From Desulfatirhabdium sp040755275 (GTDB lineage Bacteria; Desulfobacterota; Desulfobacteria; Desulfobacterales; Desulfatirhabdiaceae): a DNA stretch of 64,000 nt. The position numbers were made by a program, and so were the translations under genes. Under the pieces are notes generated by a model. The model worked only from the letters and a program-made list of their open reading frames with translations. It searched no databases and was not told the origin of the DNA. Positions 62,382 to 64,000 of this stretch are shown here, one piece after another. The DNA lies in assembly GCA_040755275.1 (NCBI GenBank), contig JBFMBE010000001.1, positions 1 through 64,000 on the forward strand, in the 5' to 3' direction. Each line of letters starts with the position of its first letter. Position 1 is the stretch's first letter.

Positions 62382-63999
62382 CCTTCCTGTGCCTCCTCCT
62401 TCTCGGCGATTCGAACGACACCGGTCACTTTTTCGTTGGGATCGAGATCCATGAGCTTGACCCCGTGGGTGTTTCGGCTGATCACCGAAATGCCCCGGAT
62501 CGGCATTCGGATGAGTTTTCCACCGTCGGTCATCAGCATGATTTCATCGTCTTCGGCCACCACCAGGATGGCGACCACAGAACCGTTGCGTTCCGTCGTC
62601 TTGATGGTGATCACCCCTTTTCCGCCTCGGTGTTGGACCGGGTATTCGTCGATCGATGTGCGCTTTCCAAATCCGTTTTCGGTGACCGTCAGAAGGGTCT
62701 GGCCGTGGCTCAACACTTCCATGCTCACCAGCCGATCGGTTTCTGCGAATGTCATACCCTTTACGCCCATCGAAACGCGGCCCGTGGGCCGGACATCCGA
62801 TTCGTGAAACCGGATGGATTTCCCTTCCGCAGTTCCCAGAAATACGTTCATCGTGCCATCCGTCAGTCGGGCGCCGATCAATTCGTCGTCCGGTTGGAGG
62901 TGAACGGCGATGATTCCGTTCGAGCGGCTCCTGCTGAATTCCATCAGGTCCGTTTTCTTGATCAATCCGGAACGGGTGGCCAGCAGAATATGACAGCCCG
63001 GTTTGAAATCCGGGATGGCGAAAACGGCCGTCAATTTTTCACCCGTCTGAAACTGAAACAGGTTGACGATGGCTTTGCCACGGCTGGTGCGGGTCGCCTG
63101 GGGGATTTCATATCCCTTGCAGCGGTACATCCTGCCCAGATTGGTGAAGAACAGGAAGATGTGGTGGGTGGAAGCCACGAAAAGGTGTTCCACGAAATCG
63201 TCTTCCCGGGTGGTCATGGCGGTTTTCCCCTTGCCCCCCCGTTTCTGGGAATTGTACACACTCAGAGGCGTTCGCTTGATGTATCCACTGTTGGAAATGG
63301 TGACGACGATATCTTCTTCGGCAATCAGGGCTTCCTGGGGGATTTCCCCTGCTTCGTCCGTGATTTCGGTCCGGCGATCATCCCCGAAATCCGTGCGCAG
63401 GGCCTGAAGTTCTTCCTTGATGAGATCGAGCACGATCCGGTCGCTTGCCAGAATCCGTCGGTACCAGGCAATGTCCTTCTGAAGTTGTTCGTACTCTTCG
63501 ACGATCTTGTTCTGTTCAAGGGCGGTCAGTCGCTGCAAGCGCATGTCGAGAATGGCCTGGGCCTGAGCCGCGCTGAGCTGGAAGCGTTCGATCAGGCCGG
63601 ATTTGGCGGCAGCGGGGGAGGCGGAGGCACGAATCAGGGCGACCACATCATCCAGGTTTTCCAGGGCGATCTTTAGACCGAGCAGGATATGGGCGCGTTC
63701 TTCCGCCTTCTGCAAGTCATGGCGGGTGCGTCTGAGGATGACTTCCCGGCGGTGCCGGATGAAATGCTCCAGAATCTGCTTGAGATTGAGCAGCTCCGGC
63801 CGGTTGTTGACTACCGCAAGAAAAATGATCCCGAAGGTCGACTCCATCCGGGTGTGCTTGAACAACTGGTTGATGATGATTTCGGCCGGCTGGTCCCGCT
63901 TGAGACCGATGGCGATCCGCATGCCTTCACGATCGGATTCGTCCCGGACGTACCGGATGCCTTCGATCTGTTTTTCCTTCACGAGTTCCGATATCGACT
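62378..63999 (-). CDS. gyrA: DNA gyrase subunit A (3' part, cut by window edge)
   Basis: About 540 residues of the C-terminal part of gyrase A; the start and active-site tyrosine lie beyond the window. The first part is the tower/coiled-coil region (LNLKQILEHFIRHRREVILRRT; AQAILDMRLQRLTALEQNKI). The C-terminal domain shows the GyrA box QKRGGKG and repeated beta-pinwheel blades, which marks it as gyrase rather than topoisomerase IV. The acidic tail is short (EKEEAQEG). gpsA overlaps its stop. Confidence 0.95.
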   Translation of the reverse strand, partial: SISELVKEKQIEGIRYVRDESDREGMRIAIGLKRDQPAEIIINQLFKHTRMESTFGIIFLAVVNNRPELLNLKQILEHFIRHRREVILRRTRHDLQKAEERAHILLGLKIALENLDDVVALIRASASPAAAKSGLIERFQLSAAQAQAILDMRLQRLTALEQNKIVEEYEQLQKDIAWYRRILASDRIVLDLIKEELQALRTDFGDDRRTEITDEAGEIPQEALIAEEDIVVTISNSGYIKRTPLSVYNSQKRGGKGKTAMTTREDDFVEHLFVASTHHIFLFFTNLGRMYRCKGYEIPQATRTSRGKAIVNLFQFQTGEKLTAVFAIPDFKPGCHILLATRSGLIKKTDLMEFSRSRSNGIIAVHLQPDDELIGARLTDGTMNVFLGTAEGKSIRFHESDVRPTGRVSMGVKGMTFAETDRLVSMEVLSHGQTLLTVTENGFGKRTSIDEYPVQHRGGKGVITIKTTERNGSVVAILVVAEDDEIMLMTDGGKLIRMPIRGISVISRNTHGVKLMDLDPNEKVTGVVRIAEKEEAQEG

Positions 64000-64000
64000 C

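Noticed and set aside
1..64000. tRNA or rRNA genes
   Set aside because: I looked for cloverleaf-like segments and conserved rRNA stretches in the intergenic regions by eye and saw none; a covariance search would be decisive.

Overview
The window is about 64 kb of a moderately GC-rich chromosome. It looks like an anaerobic Desulfobacterota (sulfate-reducer-type) bacterium. I infer this from the mix of an NQR-type sodium pump, a four-subunit 2-oxoacid:ferredoxin oxidoreductase, a tungsten-type aldehyde:ferredoxin oxidoreductase, a one-chain class I fumarase, LarB/LarC and a DUF3786-type iron-sulfur protein. Genus is not claimed. The sequence is scaffolded: N runs lie at 16950-16959, 28311-28410 and 29782-29881.

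Layout. 1-6083 (+): HAD phosphatase, class II aldolase, MBL hydrolase, class I fumarase, zinc alcohol dehydrogenase. 6117-8932 (-): DMT transporter, orphan pseudopilin, YqaA-like membrane protein, Pcm. 9142-13374 (-): nqrB-C-D-E-F without nqrA. 14013-16823 (+): GDP-fucose synthesis (gmd, fcl) and an unknown gene. 17220-22669 (+): P-loop protein, ferredoxin, 2-oxoacid oxidoreductase alpha/beta/gamma, hisC, cmk, mostly tightly packed. 22751-24622 (+): large membrane protein. 24623-27060: accessory stretch with a Fic protein and a tiny CxxC protein between two diverged direct repeats. 27062-42355: complete type I-E CRISPR-Cas system with about 110 visible repeats. 42670-43350: candidate structured RNA, rpsT and its terminator. 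43455-51681 (-): amidohydrolase, DUF3786 protein, unknown, AOR, serC, larC, larB, ssb. 52062-55383: MsrB-MsrA fusion, DUF486 protein, RNase D, IspF. 55710-63999: Bax-inhibitor-1-like protein, unknown gene, TVP38 protein, pgk, small Cys protein, radC, gpsA and the 3' part of gyrA.

Two things stand out. First, a family of short palindromic elements (about 50-370 bp) shares a 19-bp terminal inverted repeat, GATGGCCTCGCAAAAAGTC or close to it. At least nine copies sit between genes, often touching stop codons. In two cases the element ends exactly at the downstream ATG and supplies a GAGG Shine-Dalgarno-like motif. One copy sits inside the nqr operon. Second, the NQR cluster starts at a short, RnfD-sized NqrB and has no nqrA, which suggests either an unlinked nqrA or a different electron-input module.

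The CRISPR array is transcribed on the minus strand from a leader next to cas2. Its leader-distal repeat is degenerate and abuts one of the direct repeats flanking the Fic region. Several spacers are duplicated or overlap one another.
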